DNA of 8,953 nt from positions 1 to 8,953 of the forward strand of contig JBHJHK010000088.1 in NCBI GenBank assembly GCA_050330975.1, read 5' to 3'. Below, piece after piece: positions 1-7,191 of this stretch. The position numbers and the translations under genes are program-made. Source of the DNA: JBHJHK01 sp050330975. Lineage in GTDB: Bacteria > Pseudomonadota > Gammaproteobacteria > Competibacterales > Competibacteraceae. Below the pieces are notes generated by a model. It made no database searches. It had not been told where the DNA came from and was given only the letters and a program-made list of their open reading frames with translations. How positions within the stretch are numbered: the stretch's first letter is position 1; each line of letters starts with the position of its first letter.

Positions 1-3000
1 AGGCCCCCCCCCCTGGCGGCAGCCCAAGCCATGGTCACCGGGAGTAAGAAGATTCGCCCCCCACCCAAATAGCGCCAGTACAGGGCGTAGGGATTAAAAG
101 AGCGTTCGGCCAGGGTGCGATTGCCCAAGGGCAAGGTGCCAAAGACCGCCCGGATCATCCGCCGGCGGTCTAAAGCCACCAAGCGTCGCACCTCGACCCC
201 AAAGTGGTCCTCCAAAGCCTTGACCCGCTCTGGCGTGGGGCTTAGAAAGTCCAGGGCCGTAAAGCGGGTGGTGGCATAGGTGGTCGGGGTGTCGGCCGTT
301 GAGGGCGCCTTGCCCCCACCGCGCTTTTGGACGAGCCAGCCGTCGTGGCGTCGCCGCTCGGGGCTGTCCTCGGGGGCTCTGGCCAGCTCCTCCAGGGGCA
401 AGACATGGCGATTGTAGTCGTCGATGAGCTTGCCAGTGCGCTGGGCGATGGCGAGGGCGGTAAAGTTAAACCACAGGGCCGGGCCGATGATGTCCCCCTG
501 GCGGCGCAAATCCATGGCCTCCAGGGCCTTGATATCGCGCCGCTCTAGCTTGAGGACGTTGCGCATCAGGTCTTGCAAATACAAGTTGCCCAGCAACTGG
601 TCCGAGGTGTGGGTGTTGTGTCGATGGAGGGGTGGACCGTCTAAATAGTTGCGGTACAAAAGCTGCAGCCGCTCCACCAGGCTGTCGGCGTCGCTGAAGG
701 TGGCAGCACAGGCGAAGGCCTGGCGCAGCAGCGCCTCTAGGGTGAGGCGGGGGCTGGCTTCGACGGTGGGGGTGGGAGGGGGTTCCAGGCCCCGCACCCG
801 AGCCTCTGGGACCAGGATCCGTTGGTGGAGTAGCGCCAAGTCAACGGGGGCTCGCTGGCGCTTGACCTCTTTGGTGAGGGACAAAAACTGGGCCTCAGCC
901 ACCCGCAAGTAAAACTCGGTGGTCGTGGCGGCGATGCGCTGGAGCCAGCGCCCCACCAACACCAATCCCCAGGCCACGGCGCCAAACAGCAAAATGGGAA
1001 TTCCCAAACTGTCCCGCAGCCAGGTGAGCAACCACGCCACCCAGGGGATGTGCAACACCTGGAGCAACAGGCTCAAGGCCAGAAAACTCCCCCCCAGCAT
1101 CAACAGCCGCACCGCCGGGCGCTGCATGGTGTTCACCAGTAGAGCCCCTAGTCGATCGATGAACTGGGGAGCTGTGATCACGCCGTGGAGGTCGGCCAAG
1201 GACATCAAGACTTCGTTGACCTGCTGGAGCTTGAGGCCCAGGCGGCGGGCAAAGGCCGCCGCCAGGCGGCTTTTGCGGTCGCGACTGCCCACCTCTCGAC
1301 GGGCCAGCCAAAGGTCTCGCAACGGCGGGATGTAGCGCAACGGCACGAGGCCCGCCAGCCACGACAACCGCTCCAGTTGGTTGAGTAGTGCCGGCTCCAG
1401 TTCCCACTGGATCACTTCGGGCTCGGCGTTGACCAGTCGGTCAATGGCAGTTTCCACCCGCAGGGTGCGGCGGTTGAGGTGCTCCACGGTGTCGCTGCCA
1501 CCCCCCCAGGGGGCGAGGGCCTCGGGTAAGGCTTCGAGCCAGCGCTGTTGCAAAATGCCCCCCTGGAGGGTTTCGGCCCGGCGCTCCAACACCCATAGCT
1601 GCCCCGCCAGGTGGTCCCGGCGGGCCCGGCGACCCAGGGCGCCGCGTTCTTGCTCTATACGGAATTGGATCCGCCGACCTGTGGCGGCTATGCGCTGGAG
1701 CAAGTCCGCCTGTTGGGGGGTGGTATCGGGGGGCTCAAAGAAGACGATATCCCGGTTGAGTAGCGGCCCCATCCGTCGCACCAGGCGGTCTAGCCCTCGG
1801 CTCAGCAACAACAGCATCCGCAACACCACCGCCGCCTTGCGGGCCAACACCGCTGGCAGCTTGAGGATCCTCAGCAGCGGCGACTGGGAGGCCAAGCCCG
1901 GCCCCGCCAAGGCAAAGGCCACCAATCCCACGGGTAGCGCCGGCAACAGCTCGTTGAACCAGTGGCGACGCAAATAGCGCTTGCGATCGGGGGCGAGGCG
2001 ATACTTGGTGATAAATTCGGCGAAAAACGCCGCGCAAATGGCGGTGTCGGCCACCACCAGCCAAACGTAAGCTGCGCCGTCCATGGGCACTAACCCCTGG
2101 TAGGCCACCAAGGTCAAAGCGGCGATGATCAGTCCCAGGGACACATCATCCAAACGCCGCCGACCCCAGGCCCCCACTCGCTGCTCGAGACGATACTGGA
2201 CGGTGGCCTCCAGCCACTCGTCGTGGAGGCGACTCTCCACCAGGCTCAAACGCTCTTCTAGGGGAACTTCGACGCGGGTCAGCTGTTGGGTGAACCACTG
2301 GAGGCGATGGTGGATACGGCCCAGGGCCACGGCCTGGGCCCCCATGGACCAGGTGGTGGACTCGCTCAAGGTGTCGGCGGCAGCGTCCATGAGGGCCGGT
2401 GTACGGGCTCGGAGCCAGGCCCGTCGGCCAGGGACGGACATGGCCGCCAAGGCCGTTTCCAGTTGGGTCTCCAACGCCAGGGCGGCCCCCTCCAAGGAGT
2501 GGGGCGGGGGCATCGATGGGTCGCCATCCGCCCCATCGGGTCCTTCGGCGTGCCGGGCCAGGCGATCGCCGAATTGCAACGCTCCCCACAGGGCATCGGC
2601 CGTGGGGGTGGTGGTTTGGCAGCGGGCGCTAATATCGGCGAACAATTGCCCCTGGAGGTCGCCAAGTCGCCCCCTCAGGGCGTCGCTTTGCCGTGCCAGC
2701 TCGACGTCAAAGGCCAAGTCGCCGTGGAGTTGCTCCAGCTGCAGCAGGGCCATACGCAGGGGTTGATGGGGCTTTTTCAGGCAGGCCAAAATCAAGGGCA
2801 GCAACACATCGTGTTGTTGCTGGCGCCTGGCCAACAGCCCCAAGGCGGCCTGGCCGCGGGGTTGCCGTAACACGCGCTCCTCTAGCCGTGCCAGCAAAGC
2901 CTCTACATCGGCTAGGGCCACCGAGGGGGCGCCCCCGAGGTCGGGTATCAACTGGCGGTAGATGAGGGTGAGGCAGGTGGCGACACTCTCCTCGGCGGCC

Positions 3001-3086
3001 TTTGCCGTGGGTCGGTCTTCAATGGCCTCAAAGGCGGCGACAAAGGTTTCCCAAGCGCAGCGCCAATGGGCGCTTGGGTCATCCAT
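1..3086 (-). CDS. Large multi-pass membrane protein with voltage-sensor-like segment, 3' end cut by window
   Basis: The minus-strand frame is open from the ATG at 3086 to the left edge (1028 codons plus two bases, no stop), so the C-terminus is missing. I do not recognise a named family. Residues 1-300 are soluble, rich in Leu, Ala, Arg and Gln, and probably helical. A hydrophobic block follows: about 315-333, 340-360 and 380-394, then a basic helix at 405-438. The second and third segments resemble S2 and S3 of ion-transport proteins: D347 and an F-F-x-E pattern ending at E357, then N378-E379 before L-L-P-x-L-P. The basic helix has R406, K409, R416, R423, R430, R434 and R437, like S4. No S5-pore-S6 or T-x-G-Y-G filter follows. 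Two more hydrophobic helices lie at about 661-678 and 694-712, and the rest looks cytosolic. The start is uncertain: the frame stays open upstream to about 3275, with ATG at 3131 and GTG at 3116; GGAGG at 3121-3125 lies four bases before that GTG. A sensor or ion-related membrane role is inference only. Confidence 0.8.
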   Translation of the reverse strand, partial: MDDPSAHWRCAWETFVAAFEAIEDRPTAKAAEESVATCLTLIYRQLIPDLGGAPSVALADVEALLARLEERVLRQPRGQAALGLLARRQQQHDVLLPLILACLKKPHQPLRMALLQLEQLHGDLAFDVELARQSDALRGRLGDLQGQLFADISARCQTTTPTADALWGALQFGDRLARHAEGPDGADGDPSMPPPHSLEGAALALETQLETALAAMSVPGRRAWLRARTPALMDAAADTLSESTTWSMGAQAVALGRIHHRLQWFTQQLTRVEVPLEERLSLVESRLHDEWLEATVQYRLEQRVGAWGRRRLDDVSLGLIIAALTLVAYQGLVPMDGAAYVWLVVADTAICAAFFAEFITKYRLAPDRKRYLRRHWFNELLPALPVGLVAFALAGPGLASQSPLLRILKLPAVLARKAAVVLRMLLLLSRGLDRLVRRMGPLLNRDIVFFEPPDTTPQQADLLQRIAATGRRIQFRIEQERGALGRRARRDHLAGQLWVLERRAETLQGGILQQRWLEALPEALAPWGGGSDTVEHLNRRTLRVETAIDRLVNAEPEVIQWELEPALLNQLERLSWLAGLVPLRYIPPLRDLWLARREVGSRDRKSRLAAAFARRLGLKLQQVNEVLMSLADLHGVITAPQFIDRLGALLVNTMQRPAVRLLMLGGSFLALSLLLQVLHIPWVAWLLTWLRDSLGIPILLFGAVAWGLVLVGRWLQRIAATTTEFYLRVAEAQFLSLTKEVKRQRAPVDLALLHQRILVPEARVRGLEPPPTPTVEASPRLTLEALLRQAFACAATFSDADSLVERLQLLYRNYLDGPPLHRHNTHTSDQLLGNLYLQDLMRNVLKLERRDIKALEAMDLRRQGDIIGPALWFNFTALAIAQRTGKLIDDYNRHVLPLEELARAPEDSPERRRHDGWLVQKRGGGKAPSTADTPTTYATTRFTALDFLSPTPERVKALEDHFGVEVRRLVALDRRRMIRAVFGTLPLGNRTLAERSFNPYALYWRYLGGGRIFLLPVTMAWAAARGGG
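4..13. repeat. Homopolymer tract of ten C (ten G in the coding strand)
   Basis: Ten consecutive C bases lie inside the large minus-strand gene, where they read as glycine codons (R-G-G-G). It is the longest single-base run in the window. Such tracts can slip during replication or be miscounted by sequencing. The frame beyond it lies outside the window, so whether it is intact cannot be judged here. Confidence 0.85.
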
Positions 3087-3476
3087 GGGGGCGTTGACTG
3101 GGGGACCCGACGACACACCACCTCCTGGCATTGACCCGATCGACGGGCCCGATGGACGGTGTGTTGGTGGAACGGCGAGATTTGGGCCCACCACCGTCCG
3201 TGGTGAAAAAGGCCAAGGCCCGGGGGGCATGGCCATCCAAGGGCAACCCCTCGGGGATGTGAGCTGCACGTCCACAGTTTAAAGCAACCCTTCACCGGGT
3301 ACTACGGATCGATGGGGGTCGGATTTAGCCCGTGGGGTGTCGAATGGAGGAAAGGCTCCCCTGATGCACTCGCCTAAGGTAGCTCCCTAAAGCCGTTGCC
3401 GTTGGCGAGCCAGTCATTGAGCTGGGGTGAATTGTCCTCCCTCGAGATTCTCCAAAACCCAAGTCGAGTCATCGCG
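3087..3476. promoter_or_regulatory. Divergent intergenic region between the large membrane gene and gbcA
   Basis: About 390 bases separate the two divergent start codons chosen here, so promoters for both genes should lie inside. I see no convincing sigma-70 or sigma-54 promoter pair. The part from 3087 to about 3275 is GC-rich and has no stop in the frame of the large gene, so some of it may encode a Pro/Gly-rich N-terminal extension. It also holds an inverted repeat at 3154-3199 and two GGGCCC palindromes (3145-3150, 3184-3189). The part nearest gbcA (3280-3476) is less GC-rich and is the likelier site for its promoter and for binding of the GbdR-like activator, but I cannot name an operator. 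A short TGGC-GA-GCCA palindrome sits at 3403-3412. Confidence 0.45.
3154..3199. repeat. Inverted repeat, 8-bp arms with 30-base spacer
   Basis: GGACGGTG at 3154-3161 is the exact reverse complement of CACCGTCC at 3192-3199. The right arm also overlaps a tighter hairpin, CACCAC-CGTCC-GTGGTG, at about 3190-3205. That hairpin is followed by A bases on the plus strand rather than T, so it does not look like a terminator. It could be an operator or a structured leader for the divergent genes. In such GC-rich DNA it could also be chance. Confidence 0.4.
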
Positions 3477-4739
3477 ATGTCCGACCCGTTTGAAACCCGC
3501 CAGACCTTGAGCGAGCGACTGGCAGCCCGCCGTCCGGGCTACAGCCTCGAAGGCCCTTTTTATTGGGATGCCTCGATCTTTGCCATCGAACTCGAGGAGC
3601 TGTTCTACCGAGATTGGCTATTCGCCGGCCACGCCAGCGAACTCAACCGCCCGGGGGATTACCTCACCCTCCAGGTGGGGCGCTACTCGGTGGTCATCGT
3701 CCGCGACGCCAAAGGCGACATTCGGGCCTTCCACAACAACTGCCGCCACCGGGGTTCTCGGATCTGTACCCTCGCCAAGGGCCGCGCCCCCAAGCTCGTC
3801 TGCCCGTATCACCAGTGCACCTATGAACTGGACGGCCGGTTGTTGTTCGCCAAGGACAAGCCAGCCGACTTCGATCCCAGTCAGTTTTCCCTCAAGCCCG
3901 TGGCCGTCGATGAGGTCTGTGGCCAGCTGTTTATCTGTGTGGCTTCGAACCCCCCGGATTTTGGCGCCTTCAAAGCAGCTGTTTCGCCCTATCTCGAGCC
4001 CCACCGCCTCGACAAGACCAAGGTGGCCTTTGAGTCCACCATCGTCGAGCAGGCCAACTGGAAGCTCACCTTGGAAAATAACCGGGAGTGCTACCACTGC
4101 GCCGGCAGCCACCCCGAACTCATGCGGTCCTATCTGGACAGTGCCGCCGCCGTGGCCAGGGACAGCACCGCTGAAGATCCCCAGTTGGTGGCCCAGTGGC
4201 AGGCCTGGGAAGCTCGGGGGTTGCCGAGTCGGTTCTTGATGAGCGAGTCGGGCCAATACCGGGTCACCCGCGCTCCCTTGGCCGACGGCGCCGCCAGTTT
4301 TACTTTGAGCGGTCGCCCGGCCGTCAACCGCCCCATGGGGGAGGCCACCACCGATGCCGGTGACCTGTTGCTGTTCCACTTCCCCACCACCTGGAACCAC
4401 TACCTCGGCGACCACGCCACCACCTTCCGGGTGTTGCCCTTGAGCCCCACGGAGACCGCTGTGACCACCAAGTGGCACGTCCCCGCCGATGCCGTGGAGG
4501 GGAGAGACTACCACGTGGAGGAGCTCACGGCGGTGTGGGCCGCCACCAACGATCAAGATCGGCGTTTGGTGGAGGAAAATCAACGGGGGGTGACGTCCCC
4601 GGCCTATGAACCGGGTCCCTACATGGCCTCAGAAGGCGGCGTCGACCAGTTTGTCACCTGGTACTGCGAGACGTTGAGCCAGCGCTTGACGCCCCAGACC
4701 CCAAAGCTCGTGCCCATGGCGGTGGGTGGCGGGGGGTAG
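3477..4739 (+). CDS. gbcA: Rieske non-heme iron oxygenase, glycine betaine monooxygenase subunit GbcA-like
   Basis: The 420-residue product is the oxygenase half of a two-component Rieske system. It should remove one methyl group from glycine betaine as formaldehyde, giving dimethylglycine, in the cytoplasm. The N-terminal Rieske domain binds [2Fe-2S] through C89-x-H91 and C109-x2-H112, exactly spaced. The catalytic domain has H207 and H212 as mononuclear iron ligands in the N-R-E-C-Y-H-C-x3-H stretch, E204 as the probable carboxylate bridge, and D361 in N-D-Q-D-R-R-L-x-E-E-N-Q as the probable third ligand. These blocks and the length match Pseudomonas GbcA as I remember it. ATG 3477 is preferred over upstream TTG codons (for example 3396) because the protein then begins at the usual family length, though the Shine-Dalgarno is weak. 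gbcB follows with no gap. The C-terminus ends in four glycines from a G-rich stretch that probably serves gbcB translation. A related quaternary-amine substrate (such as stachydrine or carnitine) is possible but less likely next to a GbdR-like regulator. Confidence 0.9.
   Translation: MSDPFETRQTLSERLAARRPGYSLEGPFYWDASIFAIELEELFYRDWLFAGHASELNRPGDYLTLQVGRYSVVIVRDAKGDIRAFHNNCRHRGSRICTLAKGRAPKLVCPYHQCTYELDGRLLFAKDKPADFDPSQFSLKPVAVDEVCGQLFICVASNPPDFGAFKAAVSPYLEPHRLDKTKVAFESTIVEQANWKLTLENNRECYHCAGSHPELMRSYLDSAAAVARDSTAEDPQLVAQWQAWEARGLPSRFLMSESGQYRVTRAPLADGAASFTLSGRPAVNRPMGEATTDAGDLLLFHFPTTWNHYLGDHATTFRVLPLSPTETAVTTKWHVPADAVEGRDYHVEELTAVWAATNDQDRRLVEENQRGVTSPAYEPGPYMASEGGVDQFVTWYCETLSQRLTPQTPKLVPMAVGGGG
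4721..4736 (+). promoter_or_regulatory. G-rich ribosome binding stretch for gbcB inside the end of gbcA
   Basis: The last sense codons of gbcA form a nearly pure G run (4731-4736, preceded by GGTGGGTGGC), and the gbcA stop TAG (4737-4739) is followed at once by the gbcB ATG at 4740. The run is the only purine-rich sequence available as a Shine-Dalgarno. It would suit the ATG at 4746 (third codon) slightly better by spacing. The arrangement implies translational coupling of the two subunits. Confidence 0.5.
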
Positions 4740-5837
4740 ATGCCCATGGCCCGCAACCACAAGGCCCTCGACCAACTCCAGCCCTGGCGCGACTCCGCCC
4801 AGGAGCTGGAGTGCGTCATGGTGGTCCCCGAGGCCCCCAATACCAAGACCTTCGCCTTCCGCGCCCCCGACGACAGTTGGTTTCGCTACCAACCGGGGCA
4901 ATTCCTCACGGTGGAATTGCCCACCCCCGAGGGTTCTCTCCATCGGACTTACACCATCTCTTCGAGCCCCTCTAGGCCCCTGTCTTTGACCCTCACGGTC
5001 AAGGCCCAGGAGGGCAGCGTGGGTTCTCGGTGGATGCTCGATAATCTCAAGGTGGGGGATCGCCTCAAGGCCAAGGGGCCGGGGGGATTGTTTTCCATCA
5101 CCAACTACCCCAACGACAAATATTTGTTTCTCTCGGCGGGCAGTGGCATCACGCCGATGATGTCCATGATGCGCTGGCTCTACGACTACGGCACCGCCCC
5201 CGACGTCACCTTGATCAACTGTGCCCGCAGTCCGGCGGAACTCATTTTTCGCAACGACCTAGAGCGCATGGCGGCACGCCTCCCCTCCATTCGCCTGGCG
5301 TGGATCGTCGAGGAGCCCGACCCCTTCGATGTCTGGACGGGGTTTTTGGGGCGTTTCAACCAATTGATTTTGGAATTGACCTGCCCCGACTACGCCACTC
5401 GGGAGATCTTCTGCTGTGGTCCTGCTCCCTTCATGGAGGGGGTGCGGGATGTTCTCAACGTGGCGGGCTTTGACTTTGACCACTACCACGAAGAGAGCTT
5501 CCAACAGCCCATCCGCCGCAGCGAAGATATCCCCGAGTGGGACGAGGTGGTGGGGGATGTCCCCGACGAAGAAGCGTCGGCTCGGGTGGTGTTCACCCAG
5601 TCCAACAAGACCGTGGTCTGCCACCAGACCGATACCTTGCTGGATGTGGCCAAGCGGGCGGGGTTATTTGTCCCCAGCAGCTGCCAGTTTGGGGTGTGTG
5701 GCACCTGCAAACTGAAAAAGCGCGCCGGCGAGGTCCACATGGTTCACAACGGCGGTATCGACGACGAAGAAATCGAGGAAGGCTATGTCTTGGCCTGTTG
5801 CTCCAACCCCATCGGGCGGGTGGAGCTGGAGTTTTAG
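4740..5837 (+). CDS. gbcB: Ferredoxin-NAD(P)H reductase component, GbcB-like
   Basis: This 365-residue flavoprotein should pass electrons from NAD(P)H to the Rieske centre of the GbcA-like oxygenase. The domains run in order. An FAD-binding barrel (about 20-120) carries the R69-T-Y71-T-x-S-S motif that contacts the flavin. An NAD-binding domain (about 125-245) has G-S-G-I-T-P at 134-139 and C-G-P at 226-228. A linker is rich in acidic residues (about 250-280). A plant-type ferredoxin domain (about 282-365) has cysteines C315-x4-C320-x2-C323-x29-C353 for [2Fe-2S]. All key motifs are intact, and the order FAD-NAD-ferredoxin and the length fit the GbcB family. The start codon touches the stop of gbcA, so the two are one transcript and probably made in fixed ratio. 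The ATG at 4746 is an alternative start two codons in. Confidence 0.9.
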   Translation: MPMARNHKALDQLQPWRDSAQELECVMVVPEAPNTKTFAFRAPDDSWFRYQPGQFLTVELPTPEGSLHRTYTISSSPSRPLSLTLTVKAQEGSVGSRWMLDNLKVGDRLKAKGPGGLFSITNYPNDKYLFLSAGSGITPMMSMMRWLYDYGTAPDVTLINCARSPAELIFRNDLERMAARLPSIRLAWIVEEPDPFDVWTGFLGRFNQLILELTCPDYATREIFCCGPAPFMEGVRDVLNVAGFDFDHYHEESFQQPIRRSEDIPEWDEVVGDVPDEEASARVVFTQSNKTVVCHQTDTLLDVAKRAGLFVPSSCQFGVCGTCKLKKRAGEVHMVHNGGIDDEEIEEGYVLACCSNPIGRVELEF

Positions 5838-5854
5838 CCCATCACTGGGGCAAT

Positions 5855-5884
5855 ACCCCCCCGCTGGGCGCGGCCGAGGGGGGT
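5855..5884. terminator. Possible GC hairpin between convergent gbcB and the regulator gene
   Basis: ACCCCCC at 5855-5861 pairs perfectly with GGGGGGT at 5878-5884 around a 16-base GC-rich loop. It lies 17 bases after the gbcB stop and 42 bases after the regulator stop on the other strand, where a shared terminator would be expected. Neither side is followed by a T tract, so intrinsic termination would be weak. Factor-dependent termination or a simple 3'-end stabilising stem are alternatives. Confidence 0.4.
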
Positions 5885-5910
5885 GTGGGACTACCCATTC
5901 TCAACATGAC

Positions 5911-5926
5911 AAGGTCGAAAGGTCGA
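5911..5926. repeat. Tandem duplication of an 8-base unit
   Basis: AAGGTCGA occurs twice in immediate succession, ending one base before the regulator stop codon (TAA on the minus strand, 5927-5929). It lies in the short convergent intergenic region. It looks like a local replication duplication and no function is evident. Confidence 0.6.
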
Positions 5927-7063
5927 TTAGAGTCCCAAACTGACCGGTGGGGACTGATGGTGGGTCTTGCCATGGGGATAGCGCCCATGGTGGCCATGGT
6001 GGCCGTTATCGATGAACTGCAGGTGGAGCTTGCGCTCCTCGCTGGGGCTGCGGCCAAACAGCGCCCGAAACCGTCGATCCAGGTGAGAGCTGGAGGCAAA
6101 ACCACAGGCCAGTGCCACGTCCAACACCGGCAGATTGGTGTTCATGAGCAAATTGCGGGCCCGCTCCAAACGGATCTTTAAATAGTAGTGTTGGGGTGTG
6201 AGCCCGATGTGCTTGCGAAACAGCCGTTCCAACTGGCGGGTGCTCAAAGAGCACAACAGCGCCAACTGCTCACAACTCAAAGGGTCTTCTAGGTGCTGGT
6301 GCATGATGGCCACCGCCTGGTTGACCCGGGCGCTGGAGGGCAGGGGCGTGTGGCACGGCTTGCGGCGCTGGCTCACCCCCTCGGCGCGGATTTGGGGGTG
6401 CATGGTGATTTCGGCGATTTGGTCGGCCAATTCAAAGCCGTGCTCGCGACCCAAATAGTGGAGCATCATGTCCAATGAGGCCGTCCCCCCGGCACAGGTC
6501 ATAATAGTTCCGTCGAACTCGAACAGGTGGCGGGTGACGTTGAGGTGGGGGTGGCGTTCCAGGAGGGGGTCGAGTTCTTCCCAGTGAATGGTGCAACGCC
6601 GCTCTCCCAATAAGCCAAACTGGGCCAGGACATAGGTGCCGGTGCAAACCCCACCCATCCTAGCCCCCTTTGCCGCCAGGGACCGCAATCGGGCACCCAC
6701 CTTGCTCGGCAGTGCCAGTTGGGCTACCCCTATGCCGGCGCATACCAACACCACGTCGGCTCGGGTCAACTGGTCGATGCTGGCATCGGCGGGGATGGCA
6801 AGCCCATTGCTGGCGGTGACCGAAGGTGCCGTTGGTCCGTAGGTCTGCCAGCGGTAGTACCCTCTGCCCAAGGCGCGGTTAGCTAGGCGCAATGGCTCGA
6901 TGAGGGCGGCGACGGCCATCATGGAGAAATTGGGCAGCAGTATCAGGGCGACGTCACGGTGGGTCGCCGGAGGCATCTCGGTGGCGGGGGGGGATGTTTT
7001 GGCCACGTTTGTTTCCCAGGGGCTCAAAGCTACTCGATGGCGTTGGTACTGGAGCGACGGCAT
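5927..7063 (-). CDS. gbdR: GlxA/AraC-family transcriptional regulator, GbdR-like
   Basis: This 378-residue regulator combines a DJ-1/PfpI-like (class I glutamine amidotransferase-like) sensor domain (about 35-225) with a C-terminal AraC-type DNA-binding domain (about 245-345). The sensor domain shows G-G-V-C140-T-G-T at the nucleophile-elbow position, then H160-W-E and C-A-G-G-T-A-S-L-D-M-M (190-200), all typical of GlxA-family proteins. The two helix-turn-helices lie near 261-284 and 311-333, with the C-G-F-x-S-S-S-H-L-x-R-x-F signature at 320-332. In Pseudomonas, GbdR senses glycine betaine and dimethylglycine and activates gbcA and gbcB. Its position convergent to gbcAB supports that role, but the ligand is inferred. 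The start is bounded by an in-frame stop at about 7076, and ATG 7063 has only a distant GAGG. Met30 (ATG at 6976), just before the conserved domain, is an alternative. The protein ends in an unusual histidine-rich tail (355-369). Confidence 0.87.
   Translation of the reverse strand: MPSLQYQRHRVALSPWETNVAKTSPPATEMPPATHRDVALILLPNFSMMAVAALIEPLRLANRALGRGYYRWQTYGPTAPSVTASNGLAIPADASIDQLTRADVVLVCAGIGVAQLALPSKVGARLRSLAAKGARMGGVCTGTYVLAQFGLLGERRCTIHWEELDPLLERHPHLNVTRHLFEFDGTIMTCAGGTASLDMMLHYLGREHGFELADQIAEITMHPQIRAEGVSQRRKPCHTPLPSSARVNQAVAIMHQHLEDPLSCEQLALLCSLSTRQLERLFRKHIGLTPQHYYLKIRLERARNLLMNTNLPVLDVALACGFASSSHLDRRFRALFGRSPSEERKLHLQFIDNGHHGHHGRYPHGKTHHQSPPVSLGL
5985..6002. repeat. 9-base tandem repeat coding His-His-Gly twice
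   Basis: CCATGGTGG occurs twice back to back on the plus strand. Read on the minus strand within the regulator gene, it gives the H-H-G-H-H-G part of the histidine-rich tail (residues 355-360). It is a likely product of replication slippage. Confidence 0.7.
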
Positions 7064-7167
7064 GGGACACCATCGCTACCTCAGGGGAATGCTGTCACAC
7101 CGCGCTAAAAGCCTTGGCAAATCCCCGTCCTCTCCCTTGCCCGTGTCCTCACCCGTGGGTAAGCCGT

Positions 7168-7191
7168 GACCCTCGACCAAGACCTAGGGTC
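7168..7191. repeat. Inverted repeat over the acyltransferase stop codon
   Basis: GACCCT (7168-7173) pairs with AGGGTC (7186-7191) across a 12-base loop. An overlapping alternative is AGACC-TAG-GGTCT (7180-7192). It lies at the 3' end of the acyltransferase gene, 104 bases or more upstream of the regulator start. No T tract follows on the minus strand, so this is at most a weak terminator or processing hairpin. The rest of the 120-base gap (7064-7183) must hold any separate promoter for the regulator; I could not identify one. Confidence 0.3.

Noticed and set aside
2563..2572. GCGATCGC-type octamer suggesting a cyanobacterial HIP1 element
   Set aside because: Only one exact copy was seen in about 9 kb, which chance allows in GC-rich DNA, and the gene content points to proteobacteria.
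919..2870. Several plus-strand open frames of 60-213 codons (for example 1381-1977, 2125-2766, 2286-2870)
   Set aside because: They lie antisense to the single long minus-strand frame, have low-complexity Arg/Ser/Pro or Gly/Gln-rich translations and no recognisable motifs. They arise from high GC.
3190..3210. Hairpin CACCAC-CGTCC-GTGGTG followed by five A as a terminator
   Set aside because: The A tract is on the wrong side for either strand (T tract before the stem on the minus strand), and no gene ends nearby.
2948..3295. 115-codon minus-strand open frame at the divergent intergenic region
   Set aside because: It overlaps the 5' end of the large gene in a different frame, has no motif, and its Pro/Arg-rich C-terminal half only mirrors that gene's codons.
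3618..4583. 321-codon minus-strand open frame opposite gbcA
   Set aside because: Its Gly/Val/His-rich translation has no known motif, and the plus-strand frame carries complete Rieske and iron-site motifs. It is a composition shadow.
5537..6181. 214-codon plus-strand frame across the gbcB end and the regulator
   Set aside because: It overlaps the ferredoxin domain of gbcB in another frame and runs antisense to the regulator, and its translation is repetitive.
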